Assembly (NCBI GenBank): GCA_018398585.1
Contig: JAGTTD010000009.1
Coordinates: forward strand, 9,863,193 to 9,927,192
Direction of reading: 5' to 3'
From: Simmondsia chinensis
Taxonomy: Eukaryota > Streptophyta > Magnoliopsida > Caryophyllales > Simmondsiaceae
Length of the DNA: 64,000 nucleotides
How positions within the stretch are numbered: the stretch's first letter is position 1; each line of letters starts with the position of its first letter. Below the pieces are notes generated by a model. That model made no database searches, was not told the origin of the DNA, and saw nothing but the letters and a program-made list of their open reading frames with translations. The position numbers and the translations under genes are program-made. Positions 31,945-41,814 of the stretch are shown here, in pieces.

Positions 31945-33060
31945 TAACTTGTAAGGTCTAAAGTATTGGGCGGAAAGCTTAACGCTCTTTCGAACTGCAA
32001 ATGAAGACTACTTGTAGGGTTGAAGCATTAAGTATACCATATTTCCAATTTGGAAAGTTTTATCAGATCTCTGTCTATTAGTAAAGAATTTCATCCTTGA
32101 TTGAGCTACTTGTAAGTTGTCCTTGAGTTGCTGCAGCAGCTGCTTCCTTTGAATCAACAAGTCATTTACTTCTGCTACTGAAGTGAGAGTTCCCTGAAGA
32201 ACCATGGAAGAAGGAGACTCATAGCCATAGAGGGCCCCGAAAGGAGATATTCCTAAGGAAGAATGAGCATGCGTGTTATACTAGAACTCAGCTAAGGACA
32301 GCCATTTGTGTCAATGCTCGGGATAGGTGAATGTCATACTTCTCAAGTACTGCTTTAGACATTGATTCACTTGTTCTGTTTGTCCATCAGTTTGTTGATG
32401 GTAAAAAGAGCTCAAAGCCAAAGAAAATCCCAATAATAAGAACAATTCACATCAAAAATTATTGGTAAGCAACCTGTCCCGATCTAAAATGATGGAGGCA
32501 ATCCATGTAATTTGTATATATTATCCAAGAACATTTTAGCAAGTTTTTCAGCTGAGATTGAATGATTCAAAGCAATGAAGTTCCCAAACTTGGTAAAATG
32601 ATCAACCACCACCCAAATGATCTCTTTTCCCTCTGATTTAGACAACCTTTCTATAAAATCCATGCTTACGTGTGGCCAAACTCTATCAAGAATAGTCAAA
32701 GGCTGTAGCAATCCTTGGCAAGGCTTGTGATCACTTTTTGTGCGTGACCCACATCACAAACTTGAACACTCTCCATCACATCCTTCATCATGCCTGGCCA
32801 CTAAAAATACTGCTTGAGTCTTTGATAAGTGCCATCTATCCCTGAATGTCCTCCCCATGCAGAATCCTGAAAGGCCAAGATCACTTGCTTCCTGAATTCT
32901 GTTCTAGAACTAATGTACACCTTCTCTTTTATTCTCACAATTCTCTTGGTGACTCGTATCCCAGAGTCTGAAGTTGAAGAGTCCTGAATGCTGAATGCTA
33001 TAATACAATCATAAGCCATAGTGTCTCCCTCATAGGACTTGTATACTTCCTCCATCCATG
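31945..33060 (-). pseudogene. pol: integrase (minus-strand Reina-like)
   Basis: The zinc module HHCC is in AFQDSAWGGHSGIDGTYQRL (33,055-32,801; first His replaced by Gln in this reading). The core first Asp is in VSMDFIERLSKSEGKEIIWV, and YKLHGLPP leads to a broken stretch around 32,490-32,200. There the second Asp region and the CSGQTEQVNQ-type third residue are disrupted by stops. The downstream coil QLKDNLQVAQSRMKFF and GNMVYLMLQPYK (32,205-32,008) match the other copy. Inactive. Confidence 0.85.
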
Positions 33061-33715
33061 AAGGTAAAGCAAAAGAGATAGCAAGACAAGAAGCTGATCT
33101 ACCTCTTCTTGTCTTCTTGACAAAGCATCAGCTACTTGATTTTCTCTTCCATTAAAATACTCAATTGAATAATCTAACCCCAACATCTTCATAAGGCCCT
33201 TGCGTTGCATTCCAGTTGAGATCTTTTGCTCCAACAAATACTTAAGGCTTTACTGATTAGTTCTGTTGATGAAATAATGGCCTTCAAGGTAATGTCTCCA
33301 CTTCTGTACAACCATAAGGCTTTCTAGGTATTCCTTTTCATATACGGACAAGTTTAGAATCTTGGGACTGAACGCTTGGTGAAGGTAAGCAATTGGTCTT
33401 CCATCCTAAGATGGAGCTACACCCATTCATTTACGACAAGCATCAGTTTCAAGTGTGAAGGACACCCTAAAATCTTGCATTACAAGGATTGAGCTGAACA
33501 CGTAGCTGCCTTTAAGTTCTTAAATGCCTCCTTAGCTGAATCAGACCATACAAAAGCATGTTTCTTGAGGATATTAGTTAAAGGGTCGACTATCACACGA
33601 TATCCAGCAACAAGTTTCCTGTAATATCCTATCAAGCTTAAAAATCCTCTCAATTGCTCGAGAGATATGGGAACTGGCCACTGTTTCATTCCCAGCACCT
33701 TGGAGGGATCAATGG
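33061..33715 (-). pseudogene. pol: RT thumb/connection and RNase H (minus-strand Reina-like), left of the Athila insertion
   Basis: Directly from the ACCCC insertion site the frame reads AIDPSKVLGMKQWPVP, LRGFLSLIGYYRKLVAGY and SAKEAFKNLKA (33,698-33,480). Broken RNase H pieces follow (FTLETDAC-like, YEKEYLESLMVVQKWRHYL-like, QKISTGMQRKGLMKMLGLDY, NQVADALSR at 33,237-33,100). Joined in order to 45,940-45,375, this restores one continuous RT region, which shows the Athila is a clean insertion. Confidence 0.85.
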
Positions 33716-34459
33716 CTACCCCTTATGCAGACTTTGCATATGCGTTAGCAAGTGCACTAGTCGTACAAGGTAATATAGAAGTGAGTAGAGTATTGTTTCC
33801 ACGAGGATTGTATTGAGTGACTACCAAAATTAGTAGCTTTAATACTATTTGAAAGACAGAAAATTTAGGATTTTGATATGAAATAAAGTAAAATAAAAAT
33901 AAAAAAGAAATAAAAGTTAAAACGAGATTAGAACATGCTAATTTTTTGTTGGTTTTTATCAGTTTATAAAGTCTAAGGCATCCGATTTCACCTTAGTTGC
34001 ATCAATACGCCCTTTTCTATTCTCGATATTCAAGTTGTTATTGTGTGTTAATGGTTAAAAATCCTAATTTAATAAATATTTTCTCAAGCAACATCTAGCA
34101 TACTCTTTAACATATTAACTCATCATTCTCGTGCATGAATTTAAATAAGAAAAGAGTTTTTAAAGCTCTATGATTTTCTTTTTTTGAAGACCACACAAAT
34201 CGCGTTAATCTCTCTCGAGCATTCACCCAATTTGTGGTGCTTATCACCAAATCAATCATCATAAATCTCCTCTGAGATTCATTATGAATCATTACGGGCC
34301 TTAAATGGTGATCAAGCATTTAAAACTCATGGAGAACAATGATAAACACCTCAACAACACAATAACACAAACATTGAATACTTTGAATTAGAAATAAGCA
34401 TATATTACAACATAGGCTACATCGTAGCCTTAGAATAACAAAATTATTTCCTGATAAAC

Positions 34460-34795
34460 TGATACAGTGAGAAAATATAGTAGTTGAGTGAGGAACAATT
34501 TAGGTATAAATAAATATAGGTTAAGTAGTTAATTACGATAATGCCCTCCCCTAACTCTATAAATAGGAGGTTAGCGGAAGATGAGAGGGGTGTCAAAAAG
34601 ATGATAAACAATCTCTCTCTCTCTCACCCCCTAATTTCTGTCTAGCTCTCCCCCTACCTATCTTCTTCTATTTCTCCCCCTTTCCTCTTAATATCTATGT
34701 AATCGTCCCCCTTTTAGGGGTTATCAATATAATTCTTAGTTCTTGGTATGTTTGATTCATGTTTGAGGGTCTGATCGGGTTTTACCCTGTATCAT
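34460..34795 (+). repeat. 5' LTR of the gag-only element
   Basis: TATA-like CTATAAATAGG at about 34,557-34,567, CTCTCTCTCTCTC leader, end CCTGTATCA; followed one base later by the initiator-Met primer site. Confidence 0.92.
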
Positions 34796-34796
34796 T

Positions 34797-34808
34797 GGTA
34801 TCAGAGCA
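34797..34808 (+). other. primer-binding site, tRNA-iMet, perfect match
   Basis: TGGTATCAGAGC, one base after the 5' LTR of the gag-only element. Confidence 0.95.
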
Positions 34809-34850
34809 TCGATCCTCTGACCTAGTGGTGCTGAATTTTGGTATTCATCA

Positions 34851-35630
34851 ATGGAGGTCCAAGTTGGTCTATCAGGAGTAAAACTTGAGTATATGTTGAA
34901 ATGGCTTGACAAATTTGAAAAGAAAACTGAAGAAATCAAACAGCAACTGGAGAATTTCGGACAGAAAATGGAGAAAAAATTCGACGAAATTAAAAATCGG
35001 CGCGAAGAGGAGTACTCACAAGGCAAGGATCAAATAGAGACTTACTGTGCCAGTATTGAGGTAGATGAAGCTCTGGCACCAGCAGATCTGGTCGAAAATG
35101 GAGCTGAGGTTGAGGCTTCGGAACCTCTGCCACCGATTATCAATTCCGGCAGCGAAGAGACCGGAGATCTGAGAAAATGGGACGATCGGACCCAGGAGAG
35201 AGTGCCGGAGCCACCAGGAGTGGATGCGCCATCGCCGATCGTCGAGCAACCACCTCCTTCATGCGTTCGGGCTATCGTTTCAGAGGAGGGAAGTAACGCC
35301 ATAATGATCGAGGCCCTCCACCACCACCTCCAGTCCGGGTCGCACGTCCCTCACCGCCACCGCTTTGGAGTCGAACCACTTGCCGCTCGCCGAAAATCGC
35401 CACTGTGGATGTCCCATGGTGTCAGGGTTTCAGCTTGGGGGTGGTCTTCACAGAGAATGAAGGGGAAATTGGGATTGGGACTTAGTGCTTATATTTACCC
35501 TTTTGCCCCTCATTTTTTCTTAAATATTTTAATATTTGTAATTTTTGTATTTGATCCGGGAGGGTTACTAATTCAAGTATCAATACCCAGATCCTTGAGG
35601 ACAAGAATCTTTAAAGAGGGAAGGTATTGA
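34851..35630 (+). CDS. gag-like protein of the small LTR element (N-terminal half)
   Basis: Intact frame of 259 codons from ATG 34,851, 42 bases after the primer site. Residues ~10-60 form a charged, heptad-like helix (LKWLDKFEKKTEEIKQQLEN, FGQKMEKKFDEI), typical of the coiled-coil N-terminus of plant gypsy Gag. Residues ~75-140 are acidic and Pro-rich (EALAPADLVENG, PEPPGVDAPSPIVEQPPP). There is no capsid core, zinc knuckle or enzyme. The last ~60 residues overlap the out-of-frame polyprotein tail relic, so the natural C-terminus is uncertain. The local GC content is higher than that of the surrounding Athila LTR. Confidence 0.6.
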   Translation: MEVQVGLSGVKLEYMLKWLDKFEKKTEEIKQQLENFGQKMEKKFDEIKNRREEEYSQGKDQIETYCASIEVDEALAPADLVENGAEVEASEPLPPIINSGSEETGDLRKWDDRTQERVPEPPGVDAPSPIVEQPPPSCVRAIVSEEGSNAIMIEALHHHLQSGSHVPHRHRFGVEPLAARRKSPLWMSHGVRVSAWGWSSQRMKGKLGLGLSAYIYPFAPHFFLNILIFVIFVFDPGGLLIQVSIPRSLRTRIFKEGRY

Positions 35631-35958
35631 TACAGTGAAAAAATGTAGTAGTTAAGTGAGGGACAATTTAGGTATAAATAAATATAGGTTAAGTAGTTAA
35701 TTACGATAATGGCCTCCCTTAACTCTATAAATAGGAGGTTAGAGGAAGATGAGAGGCATGTCAAAAAGATGATAAACAATCTCTCTCTCTCCCCATAATT
35801 TTTGTCTAGCTCTCCCCCTACCTATCTTCTTCTATTTCTCCCCCTTTCCTCTTAATATCTATGTAATCCTCCCCTTTTTAGGGGTTATCAATATAATTCT
35901 CAGTTCTTGGTATGTTTGATTCATGTTTGAGGGTCTGATCGGGTTTTACCCTGTATCA
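35628..35958 (+). repeat. 3' LTR of the gag-only element
   Basis: TGATACAGTGAAAAAATG...CCTGTATCA, preceded by AAAGAGGGAAGGTAT and followed by target copy TAAAC. Confidence 0.92.
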
Positions 35959-36674
35959 TAAACTTAATATAAAGAATAACTAACACAAAATTCATGAACT
36001 TAGGAAAGAAAAAGGATAGGAAGAACTAAAAATACCAAATTACAAACCAAACTCTCTTCCCTCCTCCTTCTTCCTCCTTCACCCGTTTTTCTTCTGCTTT
36101 CTCTACACTTTATATGAATTTTTGTTTGAATGAAGGATGATCAAACACATCCCAAGCACCCCATATTTATAGTGTTTGAGGGGTGAATAAAGAATGCAAA
36201 AAATTACAACAAATTTGCTTCCCATTTGCTTAATGTGCGGTTCTTCATCAAGTTGCCAAGCTCTTCATTTTTTATCTTTTTTCCTACTTTTCCACCGCCC
36301 AAAACAGCAAAATAATAGTTAGGATATGTTAACGTATGTAAATACAATGAATTTAGGAAGTAAAAGTTGTTTAAAATTGCCGCCCCTTGCAATTTGTTTG
36401 CAAAAATAGTTATTTTATATAGGTTCATGTATGAACCATGCATTTTGAGTTGATTTTGCTATTTAATTGCTTTAATTTGAAGTATCTTGCATTTACTTGT
36501 TGATGTTAACAATAAAGCCTAGCAAGATTTAACATGAAATGGGTGTTTTTACAAGAAAATAGCAAAATAGTTCAAAGCGGGCAAAACCGGGCAAAAGTGA
36601 TAGAAGTTTGATGCAAAAATAGTTAAAATATATTAAAATGATATAAATAATTATATACTAAATTAGACTTATCA

Positions 36675-36690
36675 AAATACCCCCAAACTA
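36675..36690 (-). other. polypurine tract of the Athila element
   Basis: On the minus strand AGTTTGGGGGTATTT directly precedes the 3' LTR (TGATAAGTCTAATTT). The same tract precedes LTR-b at 54,771-54,785. Confidence 0.85.
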
Positions 36691-37981
36691 AAATCTTGCC
36701 CATCCTCGAGCAAGGCTAAACATTAAAGCGTAAGATCTCATGCTTTTTAAGAATTTTACCACAAGTCAAAGCAGGTATACTCCAAATTAGAAAAGAATAA
36801 CTGAGGCTCAAAGTTGAGGGTTCTAAAGGAAAAACCATCTTTCCCAAGGAAAAATCTGTCAATTACCTAGGTAATCGAATTCAAAAGTTAGCTAAGCAAA
36901 TTAAGTTGATCCATTCTTTCTAATCTTAAGATATTCAGACTGAATAGAGGGCAAAAATTATACCACTCATAATAGGACTTACCAAGTATGCCCAAAACTA
37001 ATTATTTTTGCAACAATTTTTGTTTTTGGAGGAATTTATTTACTGAAGTCAATATAAGCATATCTGCAGCGAGAATCAAGCTCCGACTCCTAAGCGATGA
37101 CCCATAAGTAAGAGAAGCACCACTGAGATGCCTGTATTATGACCTCCTGAGTATATCTTCAATGAGAATCAAGCTCCGACTCCTGGGCGATGACCCATAA
37201 GTAAGAGAATCCACCATCGAGACGACCTCTTAAGGGGTAGTACATATCTTATTTATGTGGGATAGAGGTGCTAGAGAAGATCCCTCCCCTTTTTTTCGAT
37301 GCTTGGTTCCTTGTTAGCTTGCTAAGTACCCCTTGTAGCGAGCGGTTCCAGTTGGCCCAGGGGACCAGGTGTTGAAACATTCCTATGGATCTACTTGCTC
37401 AAGGTACCAAGGCACGAAACCATCACACCAGAGCACATATCCAAATAAGAGACGTTTTTTTAGCAGGATAGCGGTGCTTAGTGATTCTCTCCCTCTGTTA
37501 TTCTTCTTTTATTTGGACTTAGGCATAACATTTCAAAATCCATTATGTAAATGATACTCTTAATGCAATCTATTCAAATTTGAGCATATTTTAATCAGAA
37601 AGAAAAGTAAAACAGCCATGCTAACTAGTAAAGTCAAATACCATGGTTTTATCTAGATAGTGCCTTAGATTAGAACTTTTTTTAAATTAGAACACAAAAA
37701 CAATTGATTATCAAGTTATTCAAATCTAATTAAAGTAAACGAGCTAAAAAGAGTAGAATAATTGCCTAAAAAGCATGACGACAAGTTCTTTCTTTCTTTT
37801 TCATATAAAAACTTTTTGAAAGATCAATGGTAAAAACTATAGAAGACAGACAATATTTTTGTCGGCTGACACTATTTACATCCCCACACAAAAGCTCCAA
37901 ACTCTGGGAAGCACTGAAACCGACTCTAAAGCATAAAACAGGAAAACTTTTCAAATAAACTTTGTTAATTTTTTTTAAATA

Positions 37982-38015
<34 letters not shown>

Positions 38016-38290
38016 ATTACTTTCCCCACCCCCAAATTTTTAAAAAGAACTAAAAAGATAAATTGGGTGAGAGATACTTCCTAGGTTTGAGGATTGCTTT
38101 TTGATGGTGTATGTAGACATTGTGCTATCCCCAAACTTGCTATAAAATACCTGTTTAAAAAAATGCATAGAAACATGAGAATATAATAAAAATAAAAGGA
38201 AACTAAAATAAAAGAAGTAAGGAAAAGAGCACTCCGGTTGCCTCCCAAGAAGCGCTTTTGGTTAGTCGTTAGCTCGAATTTCTGAGTTTC
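36691..38290 (-). other. 3' non-coding region of the Athila element with conserved block and 93-bp repeat
   Basis: No env-like frame is found. The region holds a two-copy ~93-bp repeat (37,063-37,235; GAGAATCAAGCTCCGACTCC and GATGACCCATAAGTAAGAGA). It also holds the conserved block 37,296-37,475, shared with the non-autonomous copies, and an (ATT)n microsatellite at 37,981-38,013. The coding-proximal end carries CTTGGGAGGCAACC (minus strand, ~38,240-38,256), the same word that follows gag in the pol-less copies. Confidence 0.75.
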
Positions 38291-38579
38291 TTATTCGACA
38301 TTGTTGAGATGAATGGAAGTTTTTTGAGGCTCAAGCTCTCCATCAATGTAAGGTTTCAGTCTTTTCCCATTGACCTTAAAAGTACCCCTTTCTCATCCTG
38401 AATCTCAATCATGCCATATGGAAAAACACGGGTTACAATAAAGGGTTCTGACCATCGAGAGCGCAGCTTTCTGGGAAAAGTCGCAAGCGGGAGTTAAACA
38501 ACAGAGCTTTTTGTCCCACTACGAACTCTTTGTTCAGAATGCGCTTGTCATGCCATCTTTTGGTTTGGTCTTTGTAAAT

Positions 38580-39570
38580 TCAAGCATTTTCATAAGCCTC
38601 ATTTCTGAACTCATCCATCTTGTTGATTTGTAGCAACCTTTTTTCGCCTGCAGCTGCTAAATTGAAGTTTAAAGTTTTCATGGCCCAGTATGCTTTGTGT
38701 TCCAATTCTACCAGTAAATGACATGCCTTCCCATAAACCAGACGATATGGAGACATTCCAATAGGTGTTTTCAATGCTGTTCTATATGCCCAAAGTGCGT
38801 CATCTAACTTTTTCGACCAATCCTTTCTAGAGGCACTAACTGTTTTTCTAAGAATAACTTTCAATTCTCGGTTTGAAATTTCCACTTGTTTGAGGATGTT
38901 ATGGAGCACCCACATAGTGTGTGACTCCATACTTACTCAATAAAGCTTTAAGTTGGCGGTCACGAAAATATTTTCCGCCATCACTTATAATTGCTCTAGG
39001 AGTTCCAAACTGAGAAAAGATGTTTTTTCTAACGAAGTTTACAACAACTCTAGCATCATTGGTCGGAAAAGTAGCTGCTTCGACCCATTTTGACACATAA
39101 TCTATAGCAACCAAAATAAATCTGTTAGAAAATGATGAGGGGGAAAGGACCCATGAAATCAATTCCCCAAACGTCAAATAATTCAACAGCCAAAATGTTG
39201 TTTAGGGGCATTTCATATTTTCTGGAGATGTTACCTGTCCTTTGACATCTATCACATTTACTAACAAATTTAAAAGCATCTTTAACTAGTGTAGGCCAAT
39301 AAAACCCAGATTGTAAAACCGTAGCTGCAGTTTTTGTCCCACCATGATGGCCACCAGTTTTAAGAGAGTGACAGTTGCGTAGAATATTTTCCATTTCTTC
39401 CTCGGGTACACATCTTCTAATAATTCGGTCTGCACAATGTTTATACAAGAATGGTTCTTCCCAAAAATAATGCTTTAAGTTGGCGAAGAACTTCTTCTTT
39501 TGTTGATAAGTCATGTCTTCGGGCAATTCCTGTGCAACCAGAAATTTAACAATGACAGCATACCATGGAT
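38580..39570 (-). pseudogene. pol: integrase of the Athila element
   Basis: Minus-strand frames 39,727-39,125, 39,186-38,899 and 38,930-38,580 overlap in different frames. The zinc module is GGHHGGTKTAATVLQSGFYW with KCDRCQRTG. The core shows Asp in VWGIDFMGPFP, Asp in RAIISDGGKYF and Glu in QVEISNREL, so the D,D,E triad is present, though the stretch between the second Asp and the Glu is frameshifted. The C-terminus [36 protein letters not shown] and [14 protein letters not shown] is the diagnostic Athila-type motif set. Confidence 0.93.
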
Positions 39571-40318
39571 AATCGGGATTCTCACTTACCATCATAAGAC
39601 TTTCATCTAGGAATTTTTCTTTGATAGAGGGACCTTTATCCTCGTATTCGAGAGGTGACAGATGATCTACCACAACATTTTCTATACCCTCTTTATCCCG
39701 GATTTCTAAATCAAATTCATGAAGCAAGAGAATTCATTGAATTAGTCTCGGTTTTGCATCCTATTTTGCAAAAAGGTACTTCAAAGCAAAATGGTCAGTG
39801 TAAACAATTACCTTTGAATTGAACAGGTCGGAACGAATATTAAATGCAAATACTATAGCTAGTAACTCTTTCTCAGTAGTAGCATAGTTAACCTGTGCAT
39901 CTGTCAAAGTTTTACTAGCATAGTAAATTACAAGAAAATTTTTGCTCCTTCTTTGAATTAGCACAGCCCCTACAGCATAATCACTAGCGTCACACATAAG
40001 TTCAAAGTGTAAGGTCCAGTCAGGTGCTACGATTATAGGTGCTGACACTAATTTTTTCTTCAAGGTCTCAAAAGCATTCATGCAGTTACTATCAAAGTTA
40101 AAAGGGACATCTTTCAGTAGCAAATTACAGAGAGGTTTAGAGAACTTAGAGAAGTCCTTAATAAACCTTCTGTAGAAACCAGCATGTCCTAAAAAACTCT
40201 GAATACCCTTAACATTGGTAGGGGGTGGTGATCGTTCTATCACTTCTGTTTTTACTCTATCGACCTCAATTCCTCTTTTTGAAATCCTATGTCCTAACAC
40301 TATTCTTTCTTGTATCAT
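39571..40318 (-). pseudogene. pol: RNase H and RT C-terminus of the Athila element
   Basis: Frame 40,318-39,761: VLGHRISKRGIEVDRVKTEV, IQSFLGHAGFYRRFIKDFSK, then RNase H LMCDASDYAVGAVLIQR, YATTEKELLAIVFAF and VYTDHFALKYLFAK. After a stop come HEFDLEIRDKEGIENVVVDH and LSPLE. All four acidic positions of RNase H (CDAS, EKEL, TDH, VDHLS) are visible. Confidence 0.93.
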
Positions 40319-41397
40319 AAAATGGCATTTCTCCCAATTGAAGCAAAATTAGTGTCAATGCTTCTTTGCAAAACCATAGAGAGGTTAGCTAAACAATTAT
40401 CAAACGAGGTTCCAAAGACTGAAAAATCATCCTTAAACACCTCTTTGAAATTTTCCACCATATCACTAAAGATATCCATCATACATCTTTGAAAAGTCTT
40501 AGGGGTATTGCATAACCCAAAAGGCATTCTCCTATGAAAGTGGTCTTTTCCTGATCTTTCGGGGCTATGGCAATTTGATTGTATCCTGAATATCCATCTA
40601 GAAAACAGTAATACGAATGTCCCACCAGTTTTTCTAACATTTGATCAATGATGGCAAGGGGAAGTGGTCCTTTCGGGGGGCATCATTAAGTTTCCGATAA
40701 TCTATGCAAACCCTCCAACCGGTGACAGTCCTTGTAGGGATGAGCTCATTGTTCTCATTTTCTACTACAGTTATCCCCCTCTTTTCGGAACTACTTGCAC
40801 TGGGCTAACCCATGGGCTATCAGATACGGGATAGATGATCCCGGAATCTAATAATTTGACAACTTCTTTTCTTACTACCTCTTTTATGGCAGGGTTTAAC
40901 CGCCACCGAGGTTGCACAGAGGGTTTGAAGCAATCCTCGATGAGGATTTTGTGCATGCATATGGAAGGGCTAATTCCCTTGATATCCGAAAGGGTCCATC
41001 CGACTACTGTTCTATGCTCTCTAAGAACCCTAAGAAACCTTTCCTGTTCAATATTACTCAATGAGGCATTAATAAAAACAGGATAAGTGTTAGAATTATC
41101 AAGATAGGTATATTTGAGATGTGGTGGCAATGGCTTGAGCTTTAAGTTCGGTGGTTGTTCTTCTTCCGTTCTCTGCCAAATTTTAATTGCTCGAATGTCT
41201 TCCACTTTTTTTCCATTGTGCGAATTGAAAGGTTCGCAACTTTCTAGGTATTGGGCACATTCCCTTATTAACTTGTCTTCCGTGTCTGTGGTCCCTGACT
41301 TTGTTAGACACACTTCAAGAGGTAACTTAGGGAATGTGTCCCTGAATGTCTCAGTGACCAACGCATCTACAACATCAATCTCAAAACAAGATTCCAT
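40315..41397 (-). pseudogene. pol: reverse transcriptase of the Athila element
   Basis: The RT start is PVFINASLSNIEQERFLRVL, WTLSDIKGISPSICMHKI, QPRWRLNPAIKEVVRKEVVK and VSDSPWVSPVQVVPKRGG (41,397-40,771). The middle (about 40,770-40,530; finger/palm including motif A) is broken by frameshifts. Frame 40,527-40,315 resumes with MPFGLCNTPKTFQRCMMDIF and VFKDDFSVFG, where the usual FMDD reads FKDD. Inactive as it stands. Confidence 0.92.
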
Positions 41398-41399
41398 GT

Positions 41400-41814
41400 T
41401 ATAGGGAAATTGAATGGCATTAATGGCGTTGAAGGCTATCTATTTATCTTGTACCCTTATGATCAGCTTTCCTTGCTAGACATCTATCAGGGTTCTTCTT
41501 GTAGCAAGGAAGTGTCAGCCTAGAACAAGTGGTATCTCACTATCCTCTTCCATATCAAGCACTATGAAGTCAGCCAGGAAGATGAATTTATCAACCTTTA
41601 CAAGGACTTCTTCAATTACACCTCTAGGATGCTTGACTGATCTGTCAGCAAGTTGGAGAGATACTATGGTAGGCTTCACTTCTCCTAACCTAAGCTTCCT
41701 GAAAATAGAGAGTGGCATTAAATTTATACTTGCACCTAAATCGCACAAAACCTTATCAAAACTAATGGATCCAATGGTGCAAGGTATCGTTAAACTCCCT
41801 GGATCTTTTAGCTT
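41400..41814 (-). pseudogene. pol: aspartic protease of the Athila element
   Basis: Frame 41,748-41,515 reads LCDLGASINLMPLSIFRKL (retropepsin-like D-x-G-A), SVKHPRGVIEEVLVKVDKFI, FPADFIVLDMEED-type (LADFIVLDMEEDSEIPLVLG). This is the characteristic Athila/Tat protease between Gag and RT. The segment continues to the RT with a few stops. Confidence 0.9.

Larger units (their letters stand above)
34460..35958 (+). mobile_element. small gag-only LTR element (1.5 kb) nested in the Athila LTR
   Basis: LTRs 34,460-34,795 (336 bp) and 35,628-35,958 (331 bp), both TGATACAGTG...CCTGTATCA. Target duplication TAAAC lies at 34,455-34,459 and 35,959-35,963. The primer site TGGTATCAGAGC (34,797-34,808) is a perfect tRNA-iMet match and the polypurine tract is AAAGAGGGAAGG. 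The 832-bp internal region holds one gag-like frame and a 3' relic reading QILEDKNL just before the polypurine tract, the tail of a gypsy polyprotein. It is therefore a deletion derivative of a gypsy element, of the TR-GAG/TRIM kind. The LTRs differ by roughly 15 changes by eye. Confidence 0.93.
33721..36674 (-). repeat. 3' LTR of the Athila element, interrupted by a small LTR element
   Basis: Matches 43,943-45,374 on both sides of the insertion at 34,460-35,958. Its terminal bases have decayed (TTATGCAGAC for TGATACTGAC on the plus strand). The 90-codon frames in it recur in the other LTR and are not genes. Confidence 0.9.

Noticed and set aside
34107..34319. 70-codon minus-strand frame, with relatives at 44,350-44,538 and 28,077-28,271
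   Set aside because: The shared peptide comes from the Athila-type LTR present in all copies, not from a conserved gene.
36691..38290. Envelope-like ORF expected in some Athila elements
   Set aside because: No long frame or membrane-protein pattern is present on the minus strand; the region is non-coding.
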